A stretch of DNA of 64,000 nucleotides, taken from NCBI RefSeq assembly GCF_963668475.1, contig NZ_OY764544.1, forward strand, positions 1,116,001 to 1,180,000, in the 5' to 3' direction. Position 1 is the first letter of the stretch; each line of letters starts with the position of its first letter. The notes under the pieces are model-generated. The model was not told where the DNA came from, ran no database searches, and was given only the letters and a program-made list of their open reading frames with translations. Made by a program: the position numbers and the translations under genes. The stretch is from an uncultured Methanospirillum sp. Its GTDB lineage: Archaea; Halobacteriota; Methanomicrobia; Methanomicrobiales; Methanospirillaceae. Positions 16,291 through 26,076 of this stretch are shown here, one piece after another.

Positions 16291-17646
16291 TCACATGTGG
16301 AAGAGGTATGGAAGCGAGAGGAGAGCTACCATCAGGATAAGGATCAGGCTGCTCATCGCCCCTACAATATGGGCTCCATACCCGGAGAGGCCCCGGCGTG
16401 CAAGCAGGCGTTCGGTTCCTTCCTTGAATATAAGCCCACCATCGAGCGGGATCATCGGAAGGGCGTTGAAGAGGCCTGCTGCAAGGTTGATGAAACCTGA
16501 CCAGAAGAGCAGGTGAATCACCTGCCAGTAGAGAGGGAACGGTTCGGTGTAGTACTTCGTGTCTTCAACATCAAATCCCAGTATCCGGAGCTGCTGGCCC
16601 TCGTACCCTGGGATGAACGGCAAGGAGAGCAGCAGCAGGAATCCTGCCGGTGAGAGAAACCGTTTCGTTGTATCTATGACGCCCTGGCCATTATAGTAGA
16701 AGACTCCCATGAACCCGGATTCATGGGGGCCAAGATCGTCAGGCCAGGTCGAGAGATTCAGTTCACGTTCAGAGGTAGTACCGTTCTTCTCAAACCCGAC
16801 CAAGATATGATCGCCTGGCTGTGTCAGGTTGAGAACAGAAGCCACCTCTGCTGTACTGTTCACCGGAGATCCGTTGACTGTCCTGATGATGGAGGGAACA
16901 GGGATATCGGCTGAGGCCGCAGGATAATCCTTGTAAAACCCGACCACGATCGGTTCGGCGCTGGGTACTGCCCATCCGATCATGCCGATCATCAGGATAA
17001 AACAGAGGACTCCGACAACGAGGTTGTTCATGATCCCGGCACCGTACATCCTCATCTTCGGCCAGGAGGCTGCCTTGTTCACCTCCTCCTCGTCAGGTTC
17101 CACGAACGCCCCGATGGGGATCACGAAGAAGAGAACGCCCATAGCTTTCACCCTGATCTGTTCAACACGGCAGAGGATGGCATGACCAAACTCATGGATC
17201 ACAAGGGTGAGGATAAAAGCAAACCAAACCGCAAACGTGGACGGAACAAACTCATTCAGGCCTGGTATGAGGAAGAGGTTCTGGGGTTTATTGATTGCAG
17301 TCGGTTCGGGTTTCAGGGCTACAGTGAGGTTTACCGAGAGCAGGATCATGAGAACCATCAGCACCGAGACGATGATAACCATGAAGACCCCGATGGTCCC
17401 GTAAATGCGCAGACCGCGGCTGTACTTCCTGAACCAGTCAAAGAAAGCGACGCTTTCTGTCTTCAGGGCAAGTATCGGCCCGTAGAACATGATATGGGAG
17501 GCAAGGATGGACCGCTGACCGGGAATAGGCTCCGGTTCCTCGCCGATGGTGGTATCAGTGCGGGATGAGGGAAGATAGGTTTTGATGATCGCAACCAGTG
17601 CCAGGTAGATGACAATGACCGCGAGTGCGACAAGATACCAGTCCAT
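16291..17646 (-). CDS. Site-2 protease family intramembrane metalloprotease with PDZ
   Basis: M50-family zinc protease of 451 residues. Zinc site His151-Glu152-x2-His155 (VIHEFGHA) in a membrane helix and the second motif Asp402 in ALPMIPLDGG are intact. A PDZ-like domain lies between the two catalytic halves (about 228-300). About six hydrophobic segments flank these. Such proteases cut membrane-bound regulators or clear signal-peptide remnants. No candidate substrate (anti-sigma-like) is adjacent. RNase HII lies 47 bp upstream on the same strand. Confidence 0.92.
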   Translation of the reverse strand: MDWYLVALAVIVIYLALVAIIKTYLPSSRTDTTIGEEPEPIPGQRSILASHIMFYGPILALKTESVAFFDWFRKYSRGLRIYGTIGVFMVIIVSVLMVLMILLSVNLTVALKPEPTAINKPQNLFLIPGLNEFVPSTFAVWFAFILTLVIHEFGHAILCRVEQIRVKAMGVLFFVIPIGAFVEPDEEEVNKAASWPKMRMYGAGIMNNLVVGVLCFILMIGMIGWAVPSAEPIVVGFYKDYPAASADIPVPSIIRTVNGSPVNSTAEVASVLNLTQPGDHILVGFEKNGTTSERELNLSTWPDDLGPHESGFMGVFYYNGQGVIDTTKRFLSPAGFLLLLSLPFIPGYEGQQLRILGFDVEDTKYYTEPFPLYWQVIHLLFWSGFINLAAGLFNALPMIPLDGGLIFKEGTERLLARRGLSGYGAHIVGAMSSLILILMVALLSLPYLFHM

Positions 17647-17693
17647 AGATGTATACCTGTTGAACGTTTGCAGTAAAAGAACACCCGGAAGTT

Positions 17694-18371
17694 TCAGAAG
17701 AGTCGCTTCTGTCCGGCATTATTCATCAGGTTCTTCACCGTGGCCCAGCTCCTCCGTGCAATCGGCGGGGGTGAGCCATGTGATCTGATGTACCTGGTGA
17801 GAAACCCGATCGTCACAGGGTCTGCCGGGTATCCGCTCCCTATCTCACCATACTCTTCTTCATAGGATCTGACCAGCCCGTCCCTGATCACCTTTGCAAC
17901 AATGGATGCAGCAGAGACTGCAGGACAGGTACGATCAGCCTTGTGTTTTGCGATCACCTGGCATGGCTTTCCGATATAACCGGCAACAGTCCTGCCATAC
18001 CGCTCCTCGTTCACGTCACAGGCATCAAGCCAGGCAACTGGGCATCCAAGGGTTGCAACAACCTCGGCATGGGCCCGTGCAGTGATCACATTCATGGTCA
18101 TCTCTTCCCTGAGCCGGTCAATGTCAGCCGCTGTCCTGATGACCACCGCGTAGGGGAACTGTGTTTTGATCTTCTCAAACAAGGCTTCACGACGCTTCGC
18201 TGTCAGTACCTTTGAGTCCATTACTCCGAGTGCGGCAAGTTCATCAAGGTCGGAACAGGCAACCCCGGCCACCACCATTGGGCCCAACACCGGTCCTTTT
18301 CCCGCCTCATCTACCCCGCATATCTTCCTGGCTGGTGTTGATGCCCCTTCAGAACTATTGTTCGCTGCCAT
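17694..18371 (-). CDS. rnhB: Ribonuclease HII
   Basis: Endonuclease that removes RNA from RNA-DNA hybrids. Acidic active-site residues are visible in GVDEAGKGPVLGPMV, VMDSKVLT and WLDACDVNEERY. ATG 18371 is chosen because a TATA-like TATAAAT lies at 18407-18401, placing transcription start near 18378; the longer in-frame starts (18383, 18440) would be at or before the expected transcription start. The mRNA would have almost no leader, as is common in archaea. Length about 225 residues fits archaeal RNase HII. Confidence 0.94.
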   Translation of the reverse strand: MAANNSSEGASTPARKICGVDEAGKGPVLGPMVVAGVACSDLDELAALGVMDSKVLTAKRREALFEKIKTQFPYAVVIRTAADIDRLREEMTMNVITARAHAEVVATLGCPVAWLDACDVNEERYGRTVAGYIGKPCQVIAKHKADRTCPAVSAASIVAKVIRDGLVRSYEEEYGEIGSGYPADPVTIGFLTRYIRSHGSPPPIARRSWATVKNLMNNAGQKRLF

Positions 18372-18400
18372 ACTCAGGTGCATGCATGGGAGCACCGGGG

Positions 18401-18407
18401 ATTTATA
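18401..18407 (-). promoter_or_regulatory. TATA-like box of rnhB
   Basis: CTATAAATCC on the minus strand, about 30 bp before ATG 18371. Good match to the archaeal box A and decisive for the rnhB start choice. Confidence 0.55.
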
Positions 18408-18510
18408 GCGGTGGTTCGATAGTGCCGCAGAGATGATCAAAGAGATGATTAAATAAGACGTTTTATTATTACTATCATCGAATATTTCCCACAGCAGACA
18501 AAATAATCAG

Positions 18511-21500
18511 ATGAGAGAGAAATTAATGGATTCCGGGGTACAGAAATGCGATATCCCATCATGGAATCCGGATTTTGTTCCACGTATCCGTACTTGTGGA
18601 TCTGTTACGCAGATCCTGCTAATCCTGCTTATATTCACTCTTCTAACAGGATATACCGGAGCTGAAGCATCCACAGGAGGACCTGCATCATGTATGGTAC
18701 TGGTGACCAGCACAGAGGGGGGAACTGTAAGCCCCTTTGGTGCAAACACCGTCCCGTCAGGATCTCCCATAACTTTTAGCATCACCCCCATGCCCGGATA
18801 TGAGATCGACCACGTTATGGTGGATATGGTTGACAAAGGACCGGTCCCAATACTCACCATCTCCCCGGTGACCCATGACCTGACCGTGCATGTAATCTTT
18901 GGTCCGAAAGGAGAGACAGGGCCAACACCACTTCAACCTGAACAGACAGGGACACCATGTCCTGTTCAGCCGGCCCAGCAGCCTGCACCATATCGCGGGA
19001 CAGAACGACCAGTGACGGCAGCACCAACTCAGGTCCAGGAGCTGGACCATAGTCCATCGGTTATTACAGTTGGAAAATCCGGTGCTGATTTTACCAGGAT
19101 TCAAGATGCCATCACCAGTGCGTCACCAGGAAAGACCATCCAGATTGAACCAGGCAGGTACGATGAGCAACTTATCATCACCAGACCACTCGCCATCACC
19201 GGGAAACAAGGGGCAGATAAACCGATCATCTCTGCAGGATGGAATGGATCTGCAGTTCTGATAGCAGCAAACCAGGTGAGTTTATCCAGGCTGAATATAA
19301 CCGGTGCCGGGATGGGTGGAAACGATCAGATAGCAGCGGTTTCAGGAGCAGGAATAAGGGATCTCTCTCTGGAAGACTGTGAGATTTCAGGTTCGCAGAA
19401 CGGTCTGATGATTACCGGAAGTGAAAATCTTACAATCACCGGATGCAACATCTCAAACATCAGCAGGAACGGGATCACACTCAAAGCCGACACCGGGATG
19501 GTGATCAGACAGACCACGATATCGGGATGCCTTACCGATCTGTGGGGAGAGAACCTGACAGATCTCTTCATGAACAAAACTCAGATCAACGACGCTGCAG
19601 AGAATGGAGTGTTCATCAGTGGGATTGCTGATTCTGAAATATCAGGAGATATCATATCAGGAAACTCAAAGAACCTGACTGGTGACGCTGCAAGCCCGGG
19701 TTACGGGATCCGCATCGACAATGCCAGGAACGTATCCATCACTGATAACCAGATCGTAAGCAACCAGGGTGTTGCTTTCAGGCTTGATGCCCCCTCTAAT
19801 ATCACAGTAGCCCATAACACCCTCCGTAACAATGCTGCCGGGTTTTCCTGTACCGGAGATGTCAGGGAGACGAACAGGATTGATCAGTCAAACACCATTG
19901 ACAGTCTCCCAATCCTCTACTACGAAGGGGTAACAGGAAAAACAATCGAGGGCATCTCTCCAGGAGTCCTGTACCTTGTGAACTGTTCGGATATGACGGT
20001 CAGAAATATTGTAATGAAATCACAAAATGAGTATGGAATAGTTGCAACAGGGGGCAGAAACCTTACCATTCAGAACACATCGGTCAGCGGAAACCTGAAC
20101 CAGAACATCCTCCTTTCAGGAGTGGCCGGAGGAACAGTCACCGGAACTGCAGTCCATAACTCAAGCAGGTATGGTCTCGGGATATCTGACTCGAAAGACT
20201 TCAGGATTGCTGGTAATAAGATCAGGGACAACGGGATCGGGGTTGTAGTTCGGGGATTCTCTTCAGGGGTGAACCTAACAGGCAACACATTTTCAGGAGA
20301 TCAGATCGGGTTTCAACTCCTCGATGGATGCAGCATGACAGGGTTCGGTGAACTGGCAGGAAACCAGATCAGCAGATGTAAGACGGGGATAGATTCTGAA
20401 GGTGGAGGAGGAGGTATGATCAGGCAGAACCGGATTTGGGAGGCTATCGAAGGGATAAACCTTTCAGGGTCGCAAGGGCTGCAGATCGAAGAGAACATGA
20501 TAGAGGCAGGAGATACAGGAGTCTCTCTCTCACAAGGCAACCCAAGTCCTGACAATACGATCTCATCGAGCAGGGCGACGTTCGGGAACCGGATACTGCG
20601 CAACAGTATCACAGCAGCAAAACCTCTGCTGATCAGGGACTCTTCAGAGTGGATATATGGCAATACCTTTGTCCTGAATGACTTCAACACAAGAGCAGCA
20701 GCATACGAGTTGACCCCGCATGGACTACCCGGAGATTCCGGAGACTCCTGGGGGGGATTTACTCCAGTAATTCCCAATCTGAACGATTCAGGAAAGAGCA
20801 AGCAGACAGAGCAGGTGGAGACATCAAACACCTGGGATACCGGTGAGCGGGTCAGGTACACCTACGGGAATGCAACATTTTCAGGGTACCTTGGCAATCA
20901 CTGGAGCAGTTACAAGGGAAAAGAGGTCGGGGCAAGCGGCGTGGGTGATACACCGTACACGATCAGCAGTGATAACACTGACCGCTATCCCTTAACCGGA
21001 CTGCAGACCCAGTACGAGACGGGAGGAGGCGGGTACCTCCTGGAACTTGAGGCGGGATGGAACTTTATATCCACCCCTTCGGTCCTTGCATCAGGACACA
21101 ATACAGCAGGGATATTCAAAGATATCGACTCAGCAGGACACAGTCTCTATTCGTTCACCAATGGTTCCTGGATCCCGACGAAGGCTGGCGACCCTGTCCA
21201 GCCCCTGCACGGATACTGGCTCTATGCCACGAGTAAGGCAACAGTTCCCCTGATCTTTGATCCAGGCACAGTGCCGGAACCGGTTCACCTGGTAAAGGGC
21301 TGGAATGTGATCGGGTTTCCAGGAATACAGGCTGCAGAGGCTGGTGATGCGTTGAGCTCACTGGATGAATCCTGGTCGTACGTAATGGGGTATAATGCAA
21401 CAACCCAGAGGTATGATTCCCCGATATTCAGGGACGGAGGCAACAGTGCGATGATGTACCCGTCCCGAGGATATTGGATTCATCTCGACAAAGAGTGGAA

Positions 21501-21522
21501 TCTTCAGCCGATAACCGGGTAA
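18511..21522 (+). CDS. Secreted right-handed beta-helix repeat surface protein
   Basis: 1,003 residues. A signal-anchor-like hydrophobic stretch (about 33-50, ILLILLIFTLLTGY) is followed by an InlB-type repeat-like domain (about 60-130, GGTVSPFGANTVPSG... PMPGYEI), a Pro/Gln-rich linker, then a NosD/pectate-lyase-like parallel beta-helix (about 170-800) of short coils such as NLTITGCNISN and NVSITDNQIVSN. The C-terminal 180 residues contain two copies of a GWNxI...GYW module (about 845 and 925). Many N-x-S/T sequons suggest glycosylation. ATG 18526 is an alternative start with GAGAGAG upstream. No C-terminal anchor is seen. Function unknown; adhesin or glycan-acting roles are possible. Confidence 0.85.
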   Translation: MREKLMDSGVQKCDIPSWNPDFVPRIRTCGSVTQILLILLIFTLLTGYTGAEASTGGPASCMVLVTSTEGGTVSPFGANTVPSGSPITFSITPMPGYEIDHVMVDMVDKGPVPILTISPVTHDLTVHVIFGPKGETGPTPLQPEQTGTPCPVQPAQQPAPYRGTERPVTAAPTQVQELDHSPSVITVGKSGADFTRIQDAITSASPGKTIQIEPGRYDEQLIITRPLAITGKQGADKPIISAGWNGSAVLIAANQVSLSRLNITGAGMGGNDQIAAVSGAGIRDLSLEDCEISGSQNGLMITGSENLTITGCNISNISRNGITLKADTGMVIRQTTISGCLTDLWGENLTDLFMNKTQINDAAENGVFISGIADSEISGDIISGNSKNLTGDAASPGYGIRIDNARNVSITDNQIVSNQGVAFRLDAPSNITVAHNTLRNNAAGFSCTGDVRETNRIDQSNTIDSLPILYYEGVTGKTIEGISPGVLYLVNCSDMTVRNIVMKSQNEYGIVATGGRNLTIQNTSVSGNLNQNILLSGVAGGTVTGTAVHNSSRYGLGISDSKDFRIAGNKIRDNGIGVVVRGFSSGVNLTGNTFSGDQIGFQLLDGCSMTGFGELAGNQISRCKTGIDSEGGGGGMIRQNRIWEAIEGINLSGSQGLQIEENMIEAGDTGVSLSQGNPSPDNTISSSRATFGNRILRNSITAAKPLLIRDSSEWIYGNTFVLNDFNTRAAAYELTPHGLPGDSGDSWGGFTPVIPNLNDSGKSKQTEQVETSNTWDTGERVRYTYGNATFSGYLGNHWSSYKGKEVGASGVGDTPYTISSDNTDRYPLTGLQTQYETGGGGYLLELEAGWNFISTPSVLASGHNTAGIFKDIDSAGHSLYSFTNGSWIPTKAGDPVQPLHGYWLYATSKATVPLIFDPGTVPEPVHLVKGWNVIGFPGIQAAEAGDALSSLDESWSYVMGYNATTQRYDSPIFRDGGNSAMMYPSRGYWIHLDKEWNLQPITG

Positions 21523-21555
21523 CATACCCGCGTATCTAGATCTGCAGAAAAAAGA

Positions 21556-22767
21556 TCAGAATGAGTCTATCAGACTCTTGAGTCCTGCTTTCCCGAGTTT
21601 CAGGGCAACCTTCGGGTTGGCAGTGATGATGTTCTTGACAAGGTTGAGCGTGTTGAACTCGGACATGTTCATCTTTGCAACCGAATGGATGATCGCATTC
21701 AGGTCATCATCATTCAGCTTTACAAAGACCTCCTTGATCTGATAGTTCCTATCAAGGGCCTTACCGAGGTAGGATGCCCGCCAGGTCTCATCATATTTCA
21801 TGAGATTCTTCTTACTGACATCGCCTTTTGCAACTGCATCGGCACCGACATCTGCTGCGGTCTTGCCGGTATACAGGGCTGCATAGATACCTCCGCCGGT
21901 TATCGGGTCAGATACACGGGCTGCGTCACCGACGATCATCAGACCATCTGCAACAGTGGACTCAAGAGGCCGGCAGATAGAGACACCACCTGCGATCAGT
22001 TCTATCGTCTTCCCATTCGGGAAATGTTTCTTCACAAACCGGTCAAGATAGTCTTTCGGCCTGATTCCCGGCTTTCCACCCCGGTCTCCGCCTATGCCTA
22101 TCCCTACGTTTGCAGTCTTCTCACCCTTCGGGAAGATCCAGACATAGCCGCCCGGAGCAACATCGTTACCGGTGAAGAACTCGGTTGCATGGGGATCGAT
22201 GTCGATGCCGGTCATCAGGTACTGGGCACAGGTTTCCATCTCCCTGAGCGGGACTGTGGTGTTGACTCCGCACCAACGGGCAAACTTGGACTCGACACCA
22301 TCAGCCGCTATTGTGAGATCAGCCTTGACTTCGGTGACTGTTCCATTATATTCGAGGAGGGCACCTTTCACAACCCCGTTCTCCATAACCGGGGAACAGG
22401 CACGGGTCTTGACCATGATGTCTGCACCTGCTGCTGCAGCCTGCCAGACAAGCTCCCGGTCAAACACCTTACGGTGAAGCACATACCCGACTTCAGCACC
22501 TGCCTTCTCAGGGTTCAGTTCCATCCTGAACCCGTCCGGGGCGATGAGATGAGCACGCTCGATCTCTGCTGCCACCCAGCGTTCATCAGGTTTCATGAAC
22601 TCGCGGAGCAGTTCCTTCCCGACTCCTTCTGCGCACCTGACCGGGGCACCCGGGGCAGGTCGTTTCTCCACCATCAGGACAGATAAACCCTTTTCCGCTG
22701 CGGTCTTTGCTGCATATGCACCGCCAGGTCCGCCTCCGATCACGAGCATATCGTAGGTGCTCTTCAT
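21556..22767 (-). CDS. Digeranylgeranylglycerophospholipid reductase
   Basis: FAD-dependent geranylgeranyl reductase of 403 residues that saturates the isoprenoid chains of archaeal membrane lipids. FAD-binding [10 protein letters not shown] (11-20) with the downstream glutamate [13 protein letters not shown], the YVWIFPKG active-site motif and [15 protein letters not shown] are all visible. A 2[4Fe-4S] ferredoxin gene overlaps its start by 4 bp (ATGA), making an obvious electron donor. Confidence 0.93.
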   Translation of the reverse strand: MKSTYDMLVIGGGPGGAYAAKTAAEKGLSVLMVEKRPAPGAPVRCAEGVGKELLREFMKPDERWVAAEIERAHLIAPDGFRMELNPEKAGAEVGYVLHRKVFDRELVWQAAAAGADIMVKTRACSPVMENGVVKGALLEYNGTVTEVKADLTIAADGVESKFARWCGVNTTVPLREMETCAQYLMTGIDIDPHATEFFTGNDVAPGGYVWIFPKGEKTANVGIGIGGDRGGKPGIRPKDYLDRFVKKHFPNGKTIELIAGGVSICRPLESTVADGLMIVGDAARVSDPITGGGIYAALYTGKTAADVGADAVAKGDVSKKNLMKYDETWRASYLGKALDRNYQIKEVFVKLNDDDLNAIIHSVAKMNMSEFNTLNLVKNIITANPKVALKLGKAGLKSLIDSF

Positions 22768-22937
22768 TTCTTAACCTCCAGTGCCCCGAGCGGGCATGCA
22801 CGGACACAGATGCCACAGGTGATGCAGGTATTTGCATCAACGTCCAGATAGGCATCTATCAGCTCAAGTGCACCTTCAGGGCAGACTGAAATACAGCAGC
22901 CACAATAGGCACAAATGTCCCGACGAACGATGATCAT
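22764..22937 (-). CDS. 2[4Fe-4S] ferredoxin
   Basis: A 57-residue protein read directly from the sequence. It has two complete cluster motifs, [12 protein letters not shown] (Cys9, 12, 15, 19) and [12 protein letters not shown] (Cys38, 41, 44, 48). It starts at ATG 22937, preceded directly by AAGGA, and its TGA overlaps the reductase ATG. Context suggests it feeds electrons to the isoprenoid reductase. Confidence 0.92.
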   Translation of the reverse strand: MIIVRRDICAYCGCCISVCPEGALELIDAYLDVDANTCITCGICVRACPLGALEVKK

Positions 22938-23058
22938 TCCTTATAAGGTGGGCGGGGGAGTCCTTTAACTATTCTGTGTGTTATGCGGTAGTCCTTAATA
23001 AAAACAGATGTACCAGAGCCACAGTCTGATAAGTCAGGAAGCAGCGCATCTTCGGTAT

Positions 23059-24180
23059 TTACCCGAGATCGAAGGTTCCATACTGTCCGCCCCCACCCGG
23101 ATGCAGGGTTACCCTTCCCTCGCGAAATGCAGCAACCGCATCCCCAAGATCCTGGTGGAACTCACGAAGGTCATCAACAGGTGTTTCGGTAAGGACCGAG
23201 ATCTCATCACCGAATGCAACCAGACATCTCTGATAGAGATCATAGCACTTCTTCGTCGTTGGAGAGCACGTTTTGAGAGTACGCTGAATGATCTCTGCAA
23301 GCGGAATAATATGCAGGTAGGGAGGCCTCCGGATCTCAGGACCTGATGAGAGTTCTTCTGCCCTGTCACGCACACCTTTCTTGATCCTCCCTTTATCAAG
23401 TGGACATTTCCACCCGTGCTCTTCAGCCTCTGAGAGAGAATATGGGGTGAAACATCGGGTGCACGCAGTCCGGTTGTACTTCCCTTCTTCAGGGAAGAAT
23501 CCGGCATTCATGACGATTGCTCCGGCTTTGATCGCATCAAGCACATCTGCAGTATCAGGACGAACAGAGTTGATCTCAATCCTGGTGAATTCACGCCCGA
23601 GTTTCGCAGGCTCAGCACTATGGGCGTCTGAGTTGGTTAGAAACGGAACACCCGCAAGATCAGCGATCCTGCTGCCATACCCACTGTCAGCAGAGAGGCC
23701 GAGCTCAAGGAGATCGATCGGTTCGTCACCGTAACAGGAGGCAACCGAATTGTGCGAGGCATACAGGGAGGTCCAAGGGGTGAAGGCATGTGCCGGCCCG
23801 ATCATCCCATCAAGATCATGAACCCGGGATGCAATATCTTCGCCGGAAAGTTTCACCTGTGGTCTCCCGTTCTTCCCGATGTTTTTACTGAACGGTGTAA
23901 GGGCATCTGCAAGATCCCGGCCAGTCTCATAATCAGGGAGCAGGATCAGGTGATGAACCCGGTCATTACCCTCAACCTCGGTTGTCGGGACAACAATCAT
24001 GTCATCAGGAACTGTGGTCTTCTCCCACATTTCGCGCCAGACCGGGTGCAGAATGTCTCCGGTTCCGATACCGGTGATTCCTTTCAGCCGACAACCGGTA
24101 ATAATAGGTTCAGGCAGCATCCGTGGAGATGATGCCATTGAAAAACAGGAATGGATATGGAGATCGATATTGAGGAGCAT
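23059..24180 (-). CDS. PHP-domain phosphoesterase-like protein (TIGR00375 type)
   Basis: 373-residue protein with an N-terminal polymerase-histidinol phosphatase metal site (DLHIHSCFSM, TGTGDILHP-like loop, TTEVEG, IGPAHAFTPW, NSDAHS). A zinc-ribbon-like CTRCFTPYSLSEAEEHGWKCP segment lies around residue 240, and a helical tail follows. Family members resemble UvrD-associated PHP proteins and are thought to act on nucleic acids or phosphoesters; the substrate is unproved. It starts 2 bp after the PAC2 gene and is the last gene of the super-operon. Confidence 0.86.
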   Translation of the reverse strand: MLLNIDLHIHSCFSMASSPRMLPEPIITGCRLKGITGIGTGDILHPVWREMWEKTTVPDDMIVVPTTEVEGNDRVHHLILLPDYETGRDLADALTPFSKNIGKNGRPQVKLSGEDIASRVHDLDGMIGPAHAFTPWTSLYASHNSVASCYGDEPIDLLELGLSADSGYGSRIADLAGVPFLTNSDAHSAEPAKLGREFTRIEINSVRPDTADVLDAIKAGAIVMNAGFFPEEGKYNRTACTRCFTPYSLSEAEEHGWKCPLDKGRIKKGVRDRAEELSSGPEIRRPPYLHIIPLAEIIQRTLKTCSPTTKKCYDLYQRCLVAFGDEISVLTETPVDDLREFHQDLGDAVAAFREGRVTLHPGGGGQYGTFDLG

Positions 24181-24182
24181 GC

Positions 24183-24935
24183 CTAGCCGATATAGGAAAG
24201 TTCTTCCTCTGACTTCTTCTCCTGCTCAAGAAGACGCTGCACGGCAACTTCCATCTCACCGGCACGCTCCTTCAGGTTGGCAGGATCGATGTTGATACCG
24301 ATCAGTTTTGTCAGCACGTCCAGGACCAGGGCAGCACTTTTCGGATCAACCAGGTATCCTGACGTCTCTCCCATCAGGCATATTCCTTCGATACCGAGCG
24401 GCGCCGAGAGGCCGAGCATCAGTCCCGCAGCACCGATGATACCGCCACCCGGTTCTCCGTCACCGAATACGCCTCCTGCATCGGTTACGAGCTGGGAGAG
24501 CTCGTCTTTATTCACCGCTGCAATGACCCGGGGCGTATCGATGAAGTGGCCGACCCCGTATCCGCCTATCGTGTAGATCCGCTCTACACCGAGGTCACGG
24601 GCTATGTCCACGTACACCTGGGAGAGAAGATAATGCCCTTCGTTTGAAGTGCTCTGGAAATCCCCGATCAGGAAGAGAAATGTACCTTTCTCACCCGAGT
24701 AGCGGTACAGTTCATTATTGCAGAGCCTGACTACTCCGTTCTCACCGAGGATAACCTGTGGAGGGAAGTAGATCGAGTGTATTTCAGCGATCTTGACTGC
24801 TCCGAGTTCGCTGATCATATGCTCGGTCACGAGTTTGCCGACATGACCAATACCAGGCAGTCCTTCTATCAGAACTGGTGCCTGACGGTCTTCAAGCGCT
24901 ACCGCTTCGTCAAAGACAACCGTAATATCTTCCAT
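24183..24935 (-). CDS. PAC2-family protein (proteasome assembly chaperone-like)
   Basis: 250-residue PAC2-fold protein with LIEGLPGIGHVGKL, IHSIYFPPQV, YTIGGYGVGHF, EPGGGIIGAAGLMLGL and MGETSGYLVDP. Eukaryotic relatives assist 20S proteasome assembly; the archaeal role is less certain. ATG 24935 is fixed by the preceding nop10 gene, whose TGA shares one base with it, and by the start of homology (MEDITVVFDEAV). The C-terminal coiled-coil-like helix ends in KKSEEELSYIG. Confidence 0.9.
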   Translation of the reverse strand: MEDITVVFDEAVALEDRQAPVLIEGLPGIGHVGKLVTEHMISELGAVKIAEIHSIYFPPQVILGENGVVRLCNNELYRYSGEKGTFLFLIGDFQSTSNEGHYLLSQVYVDIARDLGVERIYTIGGYGVGHFIDTPRVIAAVNKDELSQLVTDAGGVFGDGEPGGGIIGAAGLMLGLSAPLGIEGICLMGETSGYLVDPKSAALVLDVLTKLIGINIDPANLKERAGEMEVAVQRLLEQEKKSEEELSYIG

Positions 24936-25084
24936 CACCGGGCCATCCTCCGGTATGAACCAAGATGATCCTGCGGAGAATAACGGGCAGGATGCGGAGT
25001 AACCGTGGGATGCCCACACTGGGGACAGGTTTCAGAAAGAGTATAGAGGTGGTCAACAGGACATTGCCTGATTCGACCTTTCAT
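24935..25084 (-). CDS. nop10: Nop10, H/ACA ribonucleoprotein subunit
   Basis: Read directly from the sequence: 49 residues starting MKGRIRQCPVDHLYTLSE, with a zinc ribbon formed by Cys8, the CPQCG motif and neighbouring residues, then the conserved TVTPHPARYSPQDHLGSYRR tail. Nop10 is a core subunit of the box H/ACA RNP that guides pseudouridylation in rRNA. Its ATG overlaps the aIF2-alpha stop (ATGA), and its stop overlaps the PAC2 start, matching the conserved archaeal order. Confidence 0.96.
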   Translation of the reverse strand: MKGRIRQCPVDHLYTLSETCPQCGHPTVTPHPARYSPQDHLGSYRRMAR

Positions 25085-25875
25085 ACGTGTTTACCAGCTT
25101 TTGCCTTCCGGGTGAACCGGCCATCTCCGCCGGCTCGTTTCATGACCCCGATTGCGGCACTGGAGGCCTTCTCAAGAGCTTTCTCAGCTTCCTTATAGTT
25201 AGGGGCAGAGACCTTGATCCGGTAGTTTGGAGCACCAAGATAAATAATCTCGACATGCTCATCGTCAGATTTTGGCTCTGCACTCCTAAGAGCACGTCTG
25301 ATGATATTGACACCGTCCGACTTGGTTGATTGCAGGAAGAGATCTCCTGCTATCGTCACTGTCGGCAGTTTGACATTCTCTGTTGCTATCTTGTACAGGG
25401 CATCAGCGATCGGTGCATCAAGACCGAGTTTGTCAAGGACTTCACGCCCTTCAACAACAAATTCCTCAAAGGCAGGGTGAAGATCGGGGTATTCACGATA
25501 TAGTACATCGGTTATGGCAGGGACTAAATCCTCCTGGCCTGCTTCCGCAGCTGCAAAACCGATCCACTTTCGTGCCTTCGATTCGTTCTTCCAGATCCTG
25601 ATCTTCTCACGACGCTGATGCTCGTTGACATCTTTGAGGGAGAGATCGATATGGCCTTTCTGCGAATCGACGTTCAGTACCTTGCAGACGACCTTCTGTC
25701 CTTCCCTGATATGGTCTCTGATGTACTTAATCCAGCCGCGGGCGATCTCAGAGATCGGGATCAGCCCTTCTTGATCGTTGTACTCGTCAAGGGTGACAAA
25801 GGCTACAAAATCCTTTACATTCTTGACCGAGCAGACGACAAGTTCGCCTGTTTCTGGCCACACTCTCTCCTGCAT
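25081..25875 (-). CDS. eif2a: Translation initiation factor aIF2 alpha subunit
   Basis: Alpha subunit of the trimeric factor that brings initiator tRNA to the ribosome. N-terminal S1 domain (about 8-85, GELVVCSVKNVKDFVAFVTLDEY, GLIPISEIARGWIK), helical middle, and C-terminal alpha-beta domain (about 175-265). ATG 25875 is chosen because homology starts with MQERVWPETGELV and the upstream extension lies inside S27e. Located 7 bp after the S27e stop. Confidence 0.96.
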   Translation of the reverse strand: MQERVWPETGELVVCSVKNVKDFVAFVTLDEYNDQEGLIPISEIARGWIKYIRDHIREGQKVVCKVLNVDSQKGHIDLSLKDVNEHQRREKIRIWKNESKARKWIGFAAAEAGQEDLVPAITDVLYREYPDLHPAFEEFVVEGREVLDKLGLDAPIADALYKIATENVKLPTVTIAGDLFLQSTKSDGVNIIRRALRSAEPKSDDEHVEIIYLGAPNYRIKVSAPNYKEAEKALEKASSAAIGVMKRAGGDGRFTRKAKAGKHV

Positions 25876-25882
25876 TACCTGC

Positions 25883-26071
25883 TCACTCAAATGCAGATAT
25901 GATTTCTGCCTTGATATCTGCTTTTCCACCGGTCGGGGTGGCAAGGACGTGACTGCAGACAACACAGGCAACAGTACTGCTGGCCTTCTCAAAGACGAGC
26001 TGCTCGTTCTCACAGTCCGGACACTTTACTTTGACAAACCTGCTCCGGGTTTCACGTTTTGCTTCTACCAT
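25883..26071 (-). CDS. rps27e: Ribosomal protein S27e
   Basis: Small-subunit zinc-ribbon protein of 62 residues with CPDC and CVVC zinc-binding pairs. ATG 26071 is preferred over the overlapping GTG 26080, as GGAGTGA lies at the right distance before it and the family begins at this point. The L44e stop lies 5 bp upstream. Confidence 0.95.
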   Translation of the reverse strand: MVEAKRETRSRFVKVKCPDCENEQLVFEKASSTVACVVCSHVLATPTGGKADIKAEIISAFE

Positions 26072-26076
26072 TTGTC

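Noticed and set aside
21685-22686. Long plus-strand open frame (333 codons) antisense to the lipid reductase
   Set aside because: The minus strand holds a complete, motif-rich reductase; the plus frame is a shadow caused by codon usage and has no known motif.
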